Source: JBBDJG01 sp040880005
GTDB taxonomy: Bacteria > Actinomycetota > Thermoleophilia > Solirubrobacterales > JBBDJG01
Direction of reading: 5' to 3'
Length of the DNA: 64,000 nucleotides
Assembly (NCBI GenBank): GCA_040880005.1
Contig: JBBDJG010000012.1
Location: 1 to 64,000 of the forward strand
Shown here: positions 15,658-23,583 of the stretch, one piece after another
Position numbering within the stretch: the first letter of the stretch is position 1
Layout of the letters: each line of letters begins with the position of its first letter
The notes under the pieces: generated by a model
Seen by the model: the letters and a program-made list of their open reading frames with translations, nothing else
Databases searched by the model: none
What the model was told of the DNA's origin: nothing
Made by a program: the position numbers and the translations under genes

Positions 15658-17784
15658 CTATGCCGGCCCCACCTCGCTCAGGCCAAAACGCTCGTGCAGC
15701 GCGCGCAGCGGTGGCGGTGCCCACCAATTCCATTTCCCGAGTAATTGCATAAGCGATGGCACAAGCAGCGCCCTGATGATCGATGCGTCTATCAAGACAG
15801 CGAGCGCCGTTCCGATCCCGTTCTGCTTGACGAAGACAATCTGCGACGTCGCGAAGGCGCCGATTGCGATCGAGAAGAGCAGCGCTGCGGCGGTGACGAT
15901 GCGCCCGGTGCGCTCCAGCCCGATCGCCACGGACTCCGAGTCCGAGGCGCCCGCGTCACGCGCCTCCTTGATCCGCGACAGCAGAAACACCGCGTAGTCG
16001 GTCGACAGGCCGAAGGCGATCGCGAACAGCAAGATAGGCACCGTCTGTTCGAGCGCACCCTGGCTCGTGTAGGCCAGCAGGCTCTCGAAGCGACCGTCCT
16101 GGAAGATCAAAATGAGGATCCCGAACACCGCGCTCAGGTTGAGCAGGTTCATGATCAGCGACTTGACCGGCAAGATCACCGAGCCGGTCATCAGGAAGAG
16201 GATCACGAACGAGGCCCCGATCACGATCCCGAGCACGATCGGCATGTAGTTCTTGAGGCTCGATTGAAAGTCCAGGAAGTCGGCCGTGGCACCGGTTACC
16301 AGCAACTCGGCTCCCTGCGGCGCACGCAGGTCGCGAATCGCCTCTACCGTCGAGCGCGAGTGCTCGTCGATGTAGGGCCAGTTCGAGATCGCCTGCACGA
16401 CCGTGACGTCCTTGTTTACTCGCTGCGGAGGGTTTACGGCCGCGACACCCGGAACGCGCCCTAGCTGCGAGCGAACCCTGGTGGCCGTCTTTGGCCCACC
16501 GCCCTCGAGCACCACGCTGATCGGTGTGTCGCGATACGGCGGGAAGTCGGCCCGCATGACATCATCGACCTGCCGCGCGCTGGCCGACTTGGGCAGGATC
16601 TGCGCGTCGACCGAAGTGAACTTGATGCTGAAGAACGGGATCCCAGCGATAACCAAGACCGATGCGCTGGCGATCGCAATCGGCAGTGGGCGCTTCATCA
16701 CGAAACGTGAGAGTCGGTACCAGAACCCCATCTCCGTCGCTTGTGCGTCTGACTCCGCGCGCCGACGCAAGAAGCGTGGGCTCAGCGAGTTGACTCGATG
16801 CCCGAGCAGCGTGAGCACAGCGGGTAGCACCGTCAGCGCGATCAATGCCGCCAGCAACGCGACCGCCGCACCACCCAGCCCCATCGAGTACAGGAAACGC
16901 TGCGGCAAGACCAGTAGCGAAGCCAGCGCGGCCGCGACGGTGAGCGAAGAGAACAGCACCGTACGTCCCGCTGTCGCCATCGTGCGCCGCATTGCGGCAA
17001 GACCTGGCCCATCCTTGGAAATCTCTTCGCGGTAGCGCGAGACGATGAAGAGGCTGTAGTCGATCGCGAGCCCCAGCCCAAGCCCTGTGGTGAGGTTCAG
17101 CGCGAAGATCGAGATCGAGCCGACCTCGCTTGCGAGACGCAGGAAGAGGAACGTGCCGGCGATCGACAGGCCGCCGACCAGGAGTGGCAGCAGCGCGGCG
17201 ACAAGGCTTCGAAAGAAGAGCAGCGAGAGCAAGAACAGCAGCGGAAACGCGATCACCTCGGCCCTGCGCAAGTCGTCCTCGACCTGTTTGTTGACCTCTT
17301 CCTGCGCCATCGCCGGTCCGCCAACCATTACTCCCGGCCGCCCAGTCAGCTGCTCATTGATGCCCTTCGCGGCTTCCTGCCATTGCCTATCGTCAGTGGG
17401 CTTGAGCGCCACCGCCAAGTAGGTTGCCTTGCGGTCGTGCGAGACGAAGTCGCGCGAGCCCGTGTCGTAGTAACCGGCGACCGAAGCTACGTCGGGGTTG
17501 GCGCGCAGCTGGCGCTCGATTCGCTTGACCCTGATTCGCGTCGCGGGTTTGGCAACCGAGCCACTCTGCACCAGCACGAGGACGGCAGTCTTGCGGTGGC
17601 CGGCGTGCTTGAGCGCTTCGTCGGCGCGAACGCTCTCGGTTGACGGATCGTCGGCGCCATAGGGATCGAGTCTGTTCGCGACTGAGCTGCCGAGCGTGGC
17701 GGCAACCGCGAAGAAGACCGCGCCTGCGATCGCCACGCGTCGCGCGTGACCGTTTGCCAGGCTTGCAAGTGCTTCGAACATCAA
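15658..17784 (-). CDS. MMPL-family RND exporter
   Basis: 708 residues with about 12 membrane segments in two homologous halves. Each half carries the MMPL signature: GLGLAIDYSLFIVSRYREE in the first and IAFGLSTDYAVFLLSRIKEA in the second, with the proton-relay Asp-Tyr pair in helices IV and X. Large extracytoplasmic loops follow helices I and VII. Relatives move lipids or hydrophobic compounds across the actinobacterial envelope. The gene is convergent with the ABC operon. A GAGGAG-like site precedes ATG 17784, and a 13-bp palindrome lies 46 bases upstream. Confidence 0.9.
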   Translation of the reverse strand: MMFEALASLANGHARRVAIAGAVFFAVAATLGSSVANRLDPYGADDPSTESVRADEALKHAGHRKTAVLVLVQSGSVAKPATRIRVKRIERQLRANPDVASVAGYYDTGSRDFVSHDRKATYLAVALKPTDDRQWQEAAKGINEQLTGRPGVMVGGPAMAQEEVNKQVEDDLRRAEVIAFPLLFLLSLLFFRSLVAALLPLLVGGLSIAGTFLFLRLASEVGSISIFALNLTTGLGLGLAIDYSLFIVSRYREEISKDGPGLAAMRRTMATAGRTVLFSSLTVAAALASLLVLPQRFLYSMGLGGAAVALLAALIALTVLPAVLTLLGHRVNSLSPRFLRRRAESDAQATEMGFWYRLSRFVMKRPLPIAIASASVLVIAGIPFFSIKFTSVDAQILPKSASARQVDDVMRADFPPYRDTPISVVLEGGGPKTATRVRSQLGRVPGVAAVNPPQRVNKDVTVVQAISNWPYIDEHSRSTVEAIRDLRAPQGAELLVTGATADFLDFQSSLKNYMPIVLGIVIGASFVILFLMTGSVILPVKSLIMNLLNLSAVFGILILIFQDGRFESLLAYTSQGALEQTVPILLFAIAFGLSTDYAVFLLSRIKEARDAGASDSESVAIGLERTGRIVTAAALLFSIAIGAFATSQIVFVKQNGIGTALAVLIDASIIRALLVPSLMQLLGKWNWWAPPPLRALHERFGLSEVGPA

Positions 17785-17829
17785 CGGCTCCTCAGCCCAC
17801 GCCGAATTGGCCGGCAGACTCTCTACCCT

Positions 17830-17842
17830 GTTATTAAATAAC
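17830..17842. promoter_or_regulatory. Palindromic operator candidate upstream of the MMPL gene
   Basis: GTTATT-A-AATAAC is a perfect palindrome in an AT-rich patch of otherwise GC-rich sequence, 46 bases before the MMPL start codon. MMPL exporters are often controlled by TetR-type repressors that bind such short palindromes. No regulator gene is adjacent, so the assignment is tentative. Confidence 0.4.
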
Positions 17843-18032
17843 GCGAAGGCGCGCGGCGCTGGGTGACGTTGATCACGCCCTTGTTGTCGCTCGATTTCAC
17901 TGGCCCTTCGCAGCGGCCGCGACCGCCGCGATCGCCCTCGACGTCGTGGGCATCACCGTCGCCCACGGACATCAGTGATTCGATCGAGATAGGCTTGGCA
18001 TTGCGGGATGCCTCCAAGTCTCGACGAGTCGC

Positions 18033-18080
18033 AGAGCCGGAGGTCGGACTCGAACCGACGACATCCGCTTTACAAGAGCG
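18033..18080. repeat. 48-bp direct repeat: 3' part of tRNA-Thr (distal attachment site)
   Basis: Exact copy of 23406-23453, covering the tRNA-Thr 3' end, T-arm, variable loop and anticodon loop. It stops in the anticodon stem and lacks the 5' half, so it is not a working tRNA. A truncated tRNA 3' end in the same orientation as an intact tRNA gene 5.4 kb away is the standard footprint of site-specific integration. Confidence 0.85.
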
Positions 18081-18237
18081 AGCGGCCCCTTGCGGGCGCT
18101 TGCGGCTGTGCGCGATTCTCGCTTGCTTGCGCGGTTTTCGCAAGTTCGACCGCGTCGGCGCTCTCGGCTGTTTCCGGGTCTTGTGTTGCCCACCTGTTGC
18201 CCACCACGGCGTCGAGGAAGTCGCATAGGATCGGCGC
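18070..18237 (-). pseudogene. Possible C-terminal tail of a tyrosine integrase
   Basis: A 55-codon open stretch on the minus strand contains DAVVGNRWATQDPETAES and ends with a TAA formed by the tRNA-Thr anticodon loop inside the attachment repeat. Integrase genes next to their attachment site often end inside it, and GNRWAT-like tails occur in actinobacterial integrases. The catalytic part is absent: stop codons interrupt the frame above 18237 and the IS lies just beyond. The assignment rests mainly on position. Confidence 0.3.
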
Positions 18238-18299
18238 TCACCGGTTAAGGGTCACGGCCTGCTGCAACAATGCCGATAATCCAAAGGGAAAGAACAGTG

Positions 18300-19781
18300 C
18301 TCGACTTTCGGGATCTACGCGGCAACCCGTTGCAGCCGTAGCGCGGGGCGGGTGATTTTCGCCGCCTTGGGGCTGGCGCCCGCTTGTGCCTGAAATTCGG
18401 CGCGGATCAGCTCGCGGCGCAGGGCGGTGAGCATGTCGAGCATCGAGGGATCACGCTCTTGGACATACCAAGGCGCCGATCTGCGGCGCAGCACGACATC
18501 GGCGCGGGGGTCGCCGTGGAGCACATACCACGCGACGACGAGCGTCTGGCAGAGGAACCCAAAGGGGACCGTGCGCTCGACCGCCCGGCGGGTGCGGTTG
18601 CGAGCCTCACCGACCCCGACCACGTGCTTGGCGCCTTGGAATGAGCACTCGATCGACCAGCGCTCGTCGTAGCGGGCGATGATCTGCTCGGGGGCGGCGT
18701 CGAGGTCGGTCGTGACGAGTGCGATCCGGTAGCCGTCGCCGTCGTCGCACTCGCGCACCAAGATGACCTCCACCTCGCGCGGGCCGAAGACCGAATACCA
18801 AAGGCCACGAACCCCGCACACCGCTACGGCGCCCCGCCCTGGCACCTCGACCTCGATCCACTCGCCGGCGGCGGCCAGCTCGCCGGGGGTTCCCAGCCGC
18901 TGCCCCTTCTTGCGCGGGCGCCCGCGCCTTCCGGTCGGCGGTGGCTTGGGGGCGTAGATGGCGGCGTTCGAGCGCAGCCTTGCAGTTACGCTCACCCGCT
19001 CGGGCAAAGACGCCAGCGCCCGAGTGCCGAAGGCCGCGTCGCCGACCACGTCGAGCCGCCGCTTTGGATAGCGCTTGGCGATGCGCTCAATGAGCCTCGC
19101 GGCCAGCTCGGGCTGGGAGGGCCGGCGCTTGGGGTCGGGATTGCGCTTCGTGGGCTTCGGCGTCGGGCGCCACAGGCGGAAGAGAACCGGCAGACACCAG
19201 GCGCGCTCGCCGAGTGCTCCGATTCGCACGACCAGCCCCACCACGACGAAGCAGTTGCCGAACTTAAAGCCATTGCCGTTTGGGGCCGCGCCGGAGTCGT
19301 GGTGCCAGACCGCCCCGAACACCTTGCGTCCCGAGCGAGCGAACACCGAGCCATCGACGGCGAGCGTGATCGGAGTCTCGGGATCCAAGAAGCGCTCGAT
19401 CAGGAAGTCGAGCACCAAAAGACCGAGGCGGTCGGCACACCACCCAGCACGGGCGAAGAAGTCGTGGGCGCGCGAGTGGTGCACCCGGTCGGCCAGGCGC
19501 GCCGCCTGCCACATCCCTGTGATCGTGTGCTCGCCGACGCGGCCGATGAAGCCGGCGAGCAGCGCGCAGAAGGTGTCGAATGTCGGAGCTGTGAACGCAG
19601 GGCGCAGCAGGACACAAGCGAGTGAAGCGAAGATGGCAGGACGGGCATCGGCGATGAACCTCCACGGGTCGGGTTGACACCCCGTGGGTTCGGGGACTCG
19701 CCGGTGCCCCCTTCGCCTCACGCCTCCGTCGAGATCACGCTTGGATCTCCTTCAAATCAGGCGAAAACTCCGAAAGTCGAG
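18300..19781. mobile_element. IS4-superfamily insertion sequence with 12-bp terminal inverted repeats
   Basis: CTCGACTTTCGG (18300-18311) and CCGAAAGTCGAG (19770-19781) are perfect inverted repeats enclosing one transposase gene. The implied element is about 1.48 kb, usual for this group. I could not find a convincing target-site duplication at the two outer edges, so the exact ends may be a few bases off or the duplication may be lost. Confidence 0.75.
18315..19721 (-). CDS. IS4-type DDE transposase
   Basis: 468 residues. Catalytic residues fit the IS4-like RNase H fold: Asp in LAVDGSVFARSG, Asp in DVVGDAAFGTRA, and the Y-(2)-R-(3)-E-(6)-K signature in YDERWSIECSFQGAK. Arg-rich patches (GRRGRPRKKGQR) are probably DNA-binding. 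The frame is intact and full length, so the element may still be active. The start may be further in, for example a Met or Val near MWQAARLADRVHH, because the first 20 residues are weakly supported. It lies just upstream of the protease gene in opposite orientation. Confidence 0.85.
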   Translation of the reverse strand: MRRRGHRRVPEPTGCQPDPWRFIADARPAIFASLACVLLRPAFTAPTFDTFCALLAGFIGRVGEHTITGMWQAARLADRVHHSRAHDFFARAGWCADRLGLLVLDFLIERFLDPETPITLAVDGSVFARSGRKVFGAVWHHDSGAAPNGNGFKFGNCFVVVGLVVRIGALGERAWCLPVLFRLWRPTPKPTKRNPDPKRRPSQPELAARLIERIAKRYPKRRLDVVGDAAFGTRALASLPERVSVTARLRSNAAIYAPKPPPTGRRGRPRKKGQRLGTPGELAAAGEWIEVEVPGRGAVAVCGVRGLWYSVFGPREVEVILVRECDDGDGYRIALVTTDLDAAPEQIIARYDERWSIECSFQGAKHVVGVGEARNRTRRAVERTVPFGFLCQTLVVAWYVLHGDPRADVVLRRRSAPWYVQERDPSMLDMLTALRRELIRAEFQAQAGASPKAAKITRPALRLQRVAA

Positions 19782-19938
19782 AAACTAAAGAGGGAGCCGG
19801 AAACCCAAACCCCTACGTGTCTACGGAAGCGGGGGAGGTCCAGGGCGCATGCGCTCAAGCGTCATCTTTGCCGCTCAGTCGGGCGCTTGCGTAGAACAAG
19901 AATTGCCTCCTCGAAAGGTGTTCTGTAGGCTGGGGTGC

Positions 19939-22900
19939 ATGGGTGGCAGGAGCGCTTCCGGCGGGGGCACGCGCGTGGTTCTCTGTGTCCTGTTGGGCCT
20001 TGGAGCGCTAGGGCTCTTCTCGCTCACGGCCGCCGCTTGGGGCATCTACCGGGGCGGGGCCGGGCAGCCGGGGGGCGAGGGTGAGGCCTCCTACCGAGTG
20101 GGCGAGCTGATCGTCAAGTACAAGAACTCGGTCAGGGAGTCCCCCTATCAGCTCATCAAGCGAGGCAAGCCCTTCAGGGAAGCGACAAGCGACGAAAGCT
20201 CCTCACTTGACAAGCTCGACGAGAAATACAAGGTCCGCTGGGCGATCCCGGTCTTTCGCACGCTTCGCGAGGAATCCCTGATCAAGGGGCCAAAGACGGT
20301 GAATGCCCTGAGGCGCTTGCAGCGAGAGCAGGTCAGCCGGGTGATGCGCCGCTTCTCCGAGCGCGCGACAAGAGCGCCCGAGGGCGAGAGGCTCCCGGAC
20401 CTCTCTCACATCTACGTACTCAAGCTCTCAAAGAAGGCCGACATCCAAGCGGCGGCGGCCGAGTTCTCCGCCGACCGCCACGTTGCCTACGCTCACCCCA
20501 ATTTCCTGGTCGAGGCCCAGGCGCTTCCCAACGACACCTACCTGGACCCAGACCAGGACGGGGTCTGGAGCTCAGGGGCCTGGGGCCAGGCTTACGAGGA
20601 CCTCTGGGGCCTGAAGAGGATCCAGGCAGACGCGGCGTGGCCTCAAAGCGAGGGCCAGGGCGTGGTGGTAGCGGTGGTCGACTCCGGGCTCGACTTTGAA
20701 CACCCGGATATTTGGGCCAACGTCTGGGAGAAGTCGGATGACCCCCCTGGCGATATTCCCGACGGCTGCGATCGGATCGCCGATCCCACCATCACCCTCG
20801 CGGACGATGACTGCAACCGGTTCGTCGACGACTCCAGGGGTTGGGACTTTGTCAACGGTGATGGCGATCCCACGGATGACCACGGGCACGGCACGCACCT
20901 CTCCGGCACGATCGCTGCGGTGGGCAACAACGCTGAGGGGATCATCGGGGTCGCGCCGCGGGCGAGGATCATGGCCGTCAAGAGCCTGAACGCCAGCGCT
21001 TTTGGTACCTCCGACCAGCTCGCCGCCGGCCTCCGCTATGCGGCGGACAACGGGGCCGATGTGATCAACAACAGTTGGGGGTGCGCCATCTGCCCACAGA
21101 TGCCCGTGTGGGAGGACGCCGTCCGTTACGCGCATAGCCTTGGTGCAGTGCTGGTTTTTGGGGCGGGCAACAGCAACGACGATGTTGTCCTCCGGTCTCC
21201 TCAGAACCAAGCCGAGACCGTGGTCGTGTCGGCGTCTAATCAGGATGACAAGAAGACCTCGTTCTCAAGCTTTGGATCCAAGATAGATGTGGCAGCCCCT
21301 GGCGGAGGCGGAGCTACTGGGGACGATCAGGTAACGCTCATGCCGCAGCGAAACATCCTTTCGCTCAGGGCCCGGGCGAATAATATCTACGGCGAGCGTG
21401 TCGGCACCGACTACCTGCGCTGGGCCGGGACCTCGATGGCCGCCCCGCATGTGTCCGGCCTGGCCGCCCTGATTCTCGCCAGGCACCCGGAGTTCACGAA
21501 CGAGCAGGTTCGACAGGTCCTGCGTATGTCGGCCGATGACATAGAGGCGCCGGGGTTCGATGTCGAGTCCGGCTACGGGCGGATCAACGCCGCCCGGGCG
21601 CTCACCGTGGACTCGGTCCCCCAGGTCATGATCAGTGCGCCTCGCTCGCATGCGAACATCGGCGATCTGGAGAGCCTGGACGTAAGGGGAACGGCCGCAG
21701 GCCCTGACCTGGTCAGCTATCGACTGAGCTACGGGGTGGGGATTTCACCCACCGAGTGGATTCCGATCGGCACCTCGTCTGTGCCGGTGGAGGATGGCGT
21801 ACTCGGTACCTGGTACGTACGGTCGCTTGAGAGAAACTATTACACGCTGAAGCTGGAGGCGACTGACGGGTGGGGGATGACCTACGACTTTTCCGTCCCG
21901 GTTGTGAAAGAGCAGGGCGTGAGCCAGCTCAGCACCGCTTCGACGTACGACCGGTCTCCCGCCGTCTCCGGCAGCAAGGTCGTCTGGGAGGGTTACCGCA
22001 ACGGCAACACTGACCTCTACCTCCACGACCTGACAACCGGTGCCGAGCAACAGATCACGAACGACTCAGCTTCGCAGTCGAACCCCGCCATCTCCGGCGG
22101 CAAAGTCGTATGGCAGGACGACCGCAACGGCAACTTGGACATCTACCTCNNNNNNNNNNNNNNNNNNNNNNNNNNNNNNNNNNNNNNNNNNNNNNNNNNN
22201 NNNNNNNNNNNNNNNNNNNNNNNNNNNNNNNNNNNNNNNNNNNNNNNNNTACGACCTGACAACCGGTGCCGAGCAACAGATCACGAACGACTCAGCTTCG
22301 CAGTCGAACCCCGCCATCTCCGGCGGCAAAGTCGTATGGCAGGACGACCGCAACGGCAACTTGGACATCTACCTCTACGACCTGACAACCGGTGCCGAGC
22401 AACAGATCACGAACGACTCAGCTTCGCAGTGGAACCCCGCCATATCGGGCAGCAGGGTCGTCTGGGAGGACCTCCGGAACAACATCTCCCCGTTTTTCGT
22501 CGATAATCGAGACATCTACCTGTGTGAGTACGACGCCGCAGCGGGGAAATGCCGCGAGCGACAGATCACTGCGAACCTCGCCGAGCAGCTTTACCCCGCC
22601 ATTTCCGGCGACGTAGTCGTCTGGCAGGACCACCGTAACGCCACGTCGGACATCTACATATACGATCCCAGGCGGGTGGACAGCGACCGCGACGGCTGCC
22701 ACGACGATGCAGAGCTCGGCTTGAATGCCGCTCTGGGCGGGCAGCGCAACCCGGCGAGCTTCTGGGACTTCATGGACGTGCCCACGGGCACCCCGCTCGC
22801 TCGCGACAGGGTCGTGAGCGGCGGCGACATCAGCGCGGTCGTGCAGCGGTTCGGCTCCAACGACTCGACCCCGGGCGACTTCGATCGAAACTCCGATCCC

Positions 22901-23080
22901 CTCTCGACGCCGAACCTGCCGGTCATGCCCTCCGGCTCCCGCCAGAACTACCACCCCGCCTACGACCGCGGCGGCGTGGAGCCCGGAGGCGACCCCTGGG
23001 ATCTGCTGCCCGCCGACGGCTCGATCTCCGGCGGCGACATCTCCGCCGCGGTGGTGCAGTTCGGGCACAGCTGCGCCTGA
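19939..23080 (+). CDS. Secreted subtilisin-like (S8) protease with beta-propeller repeats and dockerin-like C-terminus (contains assembly gap)
   Basis: From ATG 19939 the product has a signal peptide (about residues 12-34), a propeptide, and an S8 catalytic domain with D248 (VVDSGLD), H317 (GHGTH) and S499 (GTSMAAPH). TolB-like 42-residue repeats follow (YDLTTGAEQQITND...NLDIYL), nearly identical even in DNA. The C-terminus has two SGGDISA-V-FG modules like dockerin calcium loops and a DSDRDGCHDD segment. The 100-N gap at 22150-22249 falls in the repeats and shifts the frame by one; the true length must differ. An ATG at 19849 is in frame but would put 30 residues before the signal. Secreted protein; degradative role inferred. 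Confidence 0.85.
22024..22501 (+). repeat. Tandem 126-bp repeats within the protease gene
   Basis: Units begin at 22024, 22250 and 22376 and each encodes about 42 residues. The parts flanking the gap are base-for-base identical except for C/T at the first codon and a C-to-G change in the third unit. Near-identity implies recent duplication or gene conversion and explains why the assembly broke here. Confidence 0.85.
22150..22249. other. Assembly gap of 100 N
   Basis: Exactly 100 undetermined bases, a conventional placeholder for a gap of unknown size. It sits within near-identical tandem repeats, so whole repeat units are probably missing. Confidence 0.95.
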
Positions 23081-23130
23081 GGCGTGGACCGCCGACCGAC
23101 AGGCGAAGACGAGGACCTACGGCTCACCCT

Positions 23131-23354
23131 CCGGGTTCTCGACCGGGCGGGCGGGTCGCCGTGCGTGACCACGAGATCGTCGCCGACGCCGAGTCGGCGA
23201 GCGCGCTGCTGGAGAAGGTGGGCTCCGAGGAACTGGACGGCATCTTCGAGATCTCTGCCAAGGGAGCCCTCTGTTTCTTCGCGAGGACTTCTTCGCCCAC
23301 TTCGAGGTCGGCTTCGATCAGCACGGCAAGCGCTTCTGGCTGGCGCCATACTGA
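23131..23354 (+). pseudogene. Frameshifted small gene, possibly a retropepsin-like fragment
   Basis: One frame reads VRDHEIVADAESASALLEK then EELDGIFEISAK. A second frame continues as PLFLREDFFAHFEVGFDQHG and ends KRFWLAPY with a TGA at about 23352. A single frame change near 23255-23275 joins them. The DFF-HF-V-FD pattern is reminiscent of the C-terminal end of bacterial retropepsin-like aspartyl proteases, but the active-site D-T/S-G is not visible in what remains. Weak recognition. Confidence 0.3.
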
Positions 23355-23405
23355 GCCGCGACCGCGCCACCAGTGGACGCCTGCCAAGGCTGGGACTCTC
23401 CTCGG

Positions 23406-23453
23406 AGAGCCGGAGGTCGGACTCGAACCGACGACATCCGCTTTACAAGAGCG
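23406..23453. repeat. 48-bp direct repeat within tRNA-Thr (tRNA-side attachment site)
   Basis: Identical over 48 bases to 18033-18080. It spans the 3' end of the tRNA-Thr gene from the discriminator base to the anticodon stem. The copies differ immediately outside the repeat on both sides, as expected for the boundaries of an integrated element. Confidence 0.85.
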
Positions 23454-23480
23454 GTGCTCTACCAGCTGAGCTACTCCGGC
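23408..23480 (-). tRNA. tRNA-Thr(TGT)
   Basis: 73 bases, complete cloverleaf on the minus strand: acceptor stem GCCGGAG/CTCCGGC, D-stem GCTC/GAGC, anticodon stem CCGCT/AGCGG with loop CTTGTAA (anticodon TGT), T-stem GTCGG/CCGAC with loop TTCGAGT, and discriminator T. CCA is not encoded. Its 3' half is duplicated at 18033-18080. Confidence 0.95.
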
Positions 23481-23583
23481 ACGATTGTCCAGTTTAGGCC
23501 AGCCGGTGGGCTGTATTCCGGACTACCGCGGGTTGAGCGCTGTAACCGCGGGCGATCGCGGGGTTAGACATCACTACCTGCTG

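Larger units (their letters stand above)
18033..23453. mobile_element. tRNA-Thr-associated genomic island (5.4 kb)
   Basis: Bounded by the 48-bp exact direct repeats at 18033-18080 and 23406-23453. The second copy is the 3' part of the intact tRNA-Thr gene. Inside are a possible integrase tail, an IS4-type insertion sequence, a secreted subtilisin-like protease and a frameshifted gene piece. No intact integrase or excisionase is present, so the island is probably a fixed remnant. The assembly gap lies inside, so its true length is unknown. Confidence 0.7.

Noticed and set aside
17863..18228. Open frame on the plus strand containing EPEVGLEPTTSALQ
   Set aside because: That sequence is the translation of the antisense of the tRNA-Thr fragment and is a well-known false protein. 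Nothing else in the frame is protein-like.
22024..22501. CRISPR-like array
   Set aside because: The repeats are contiguous 126-bp coding units without spacers, inside one gene.
23084..23497. Open frames running through the tRNA-Thr gene on the plus strand
   Set aside because: They cover the structural RNA gene antisense and include the same false EPEVGLEPTTS segment.
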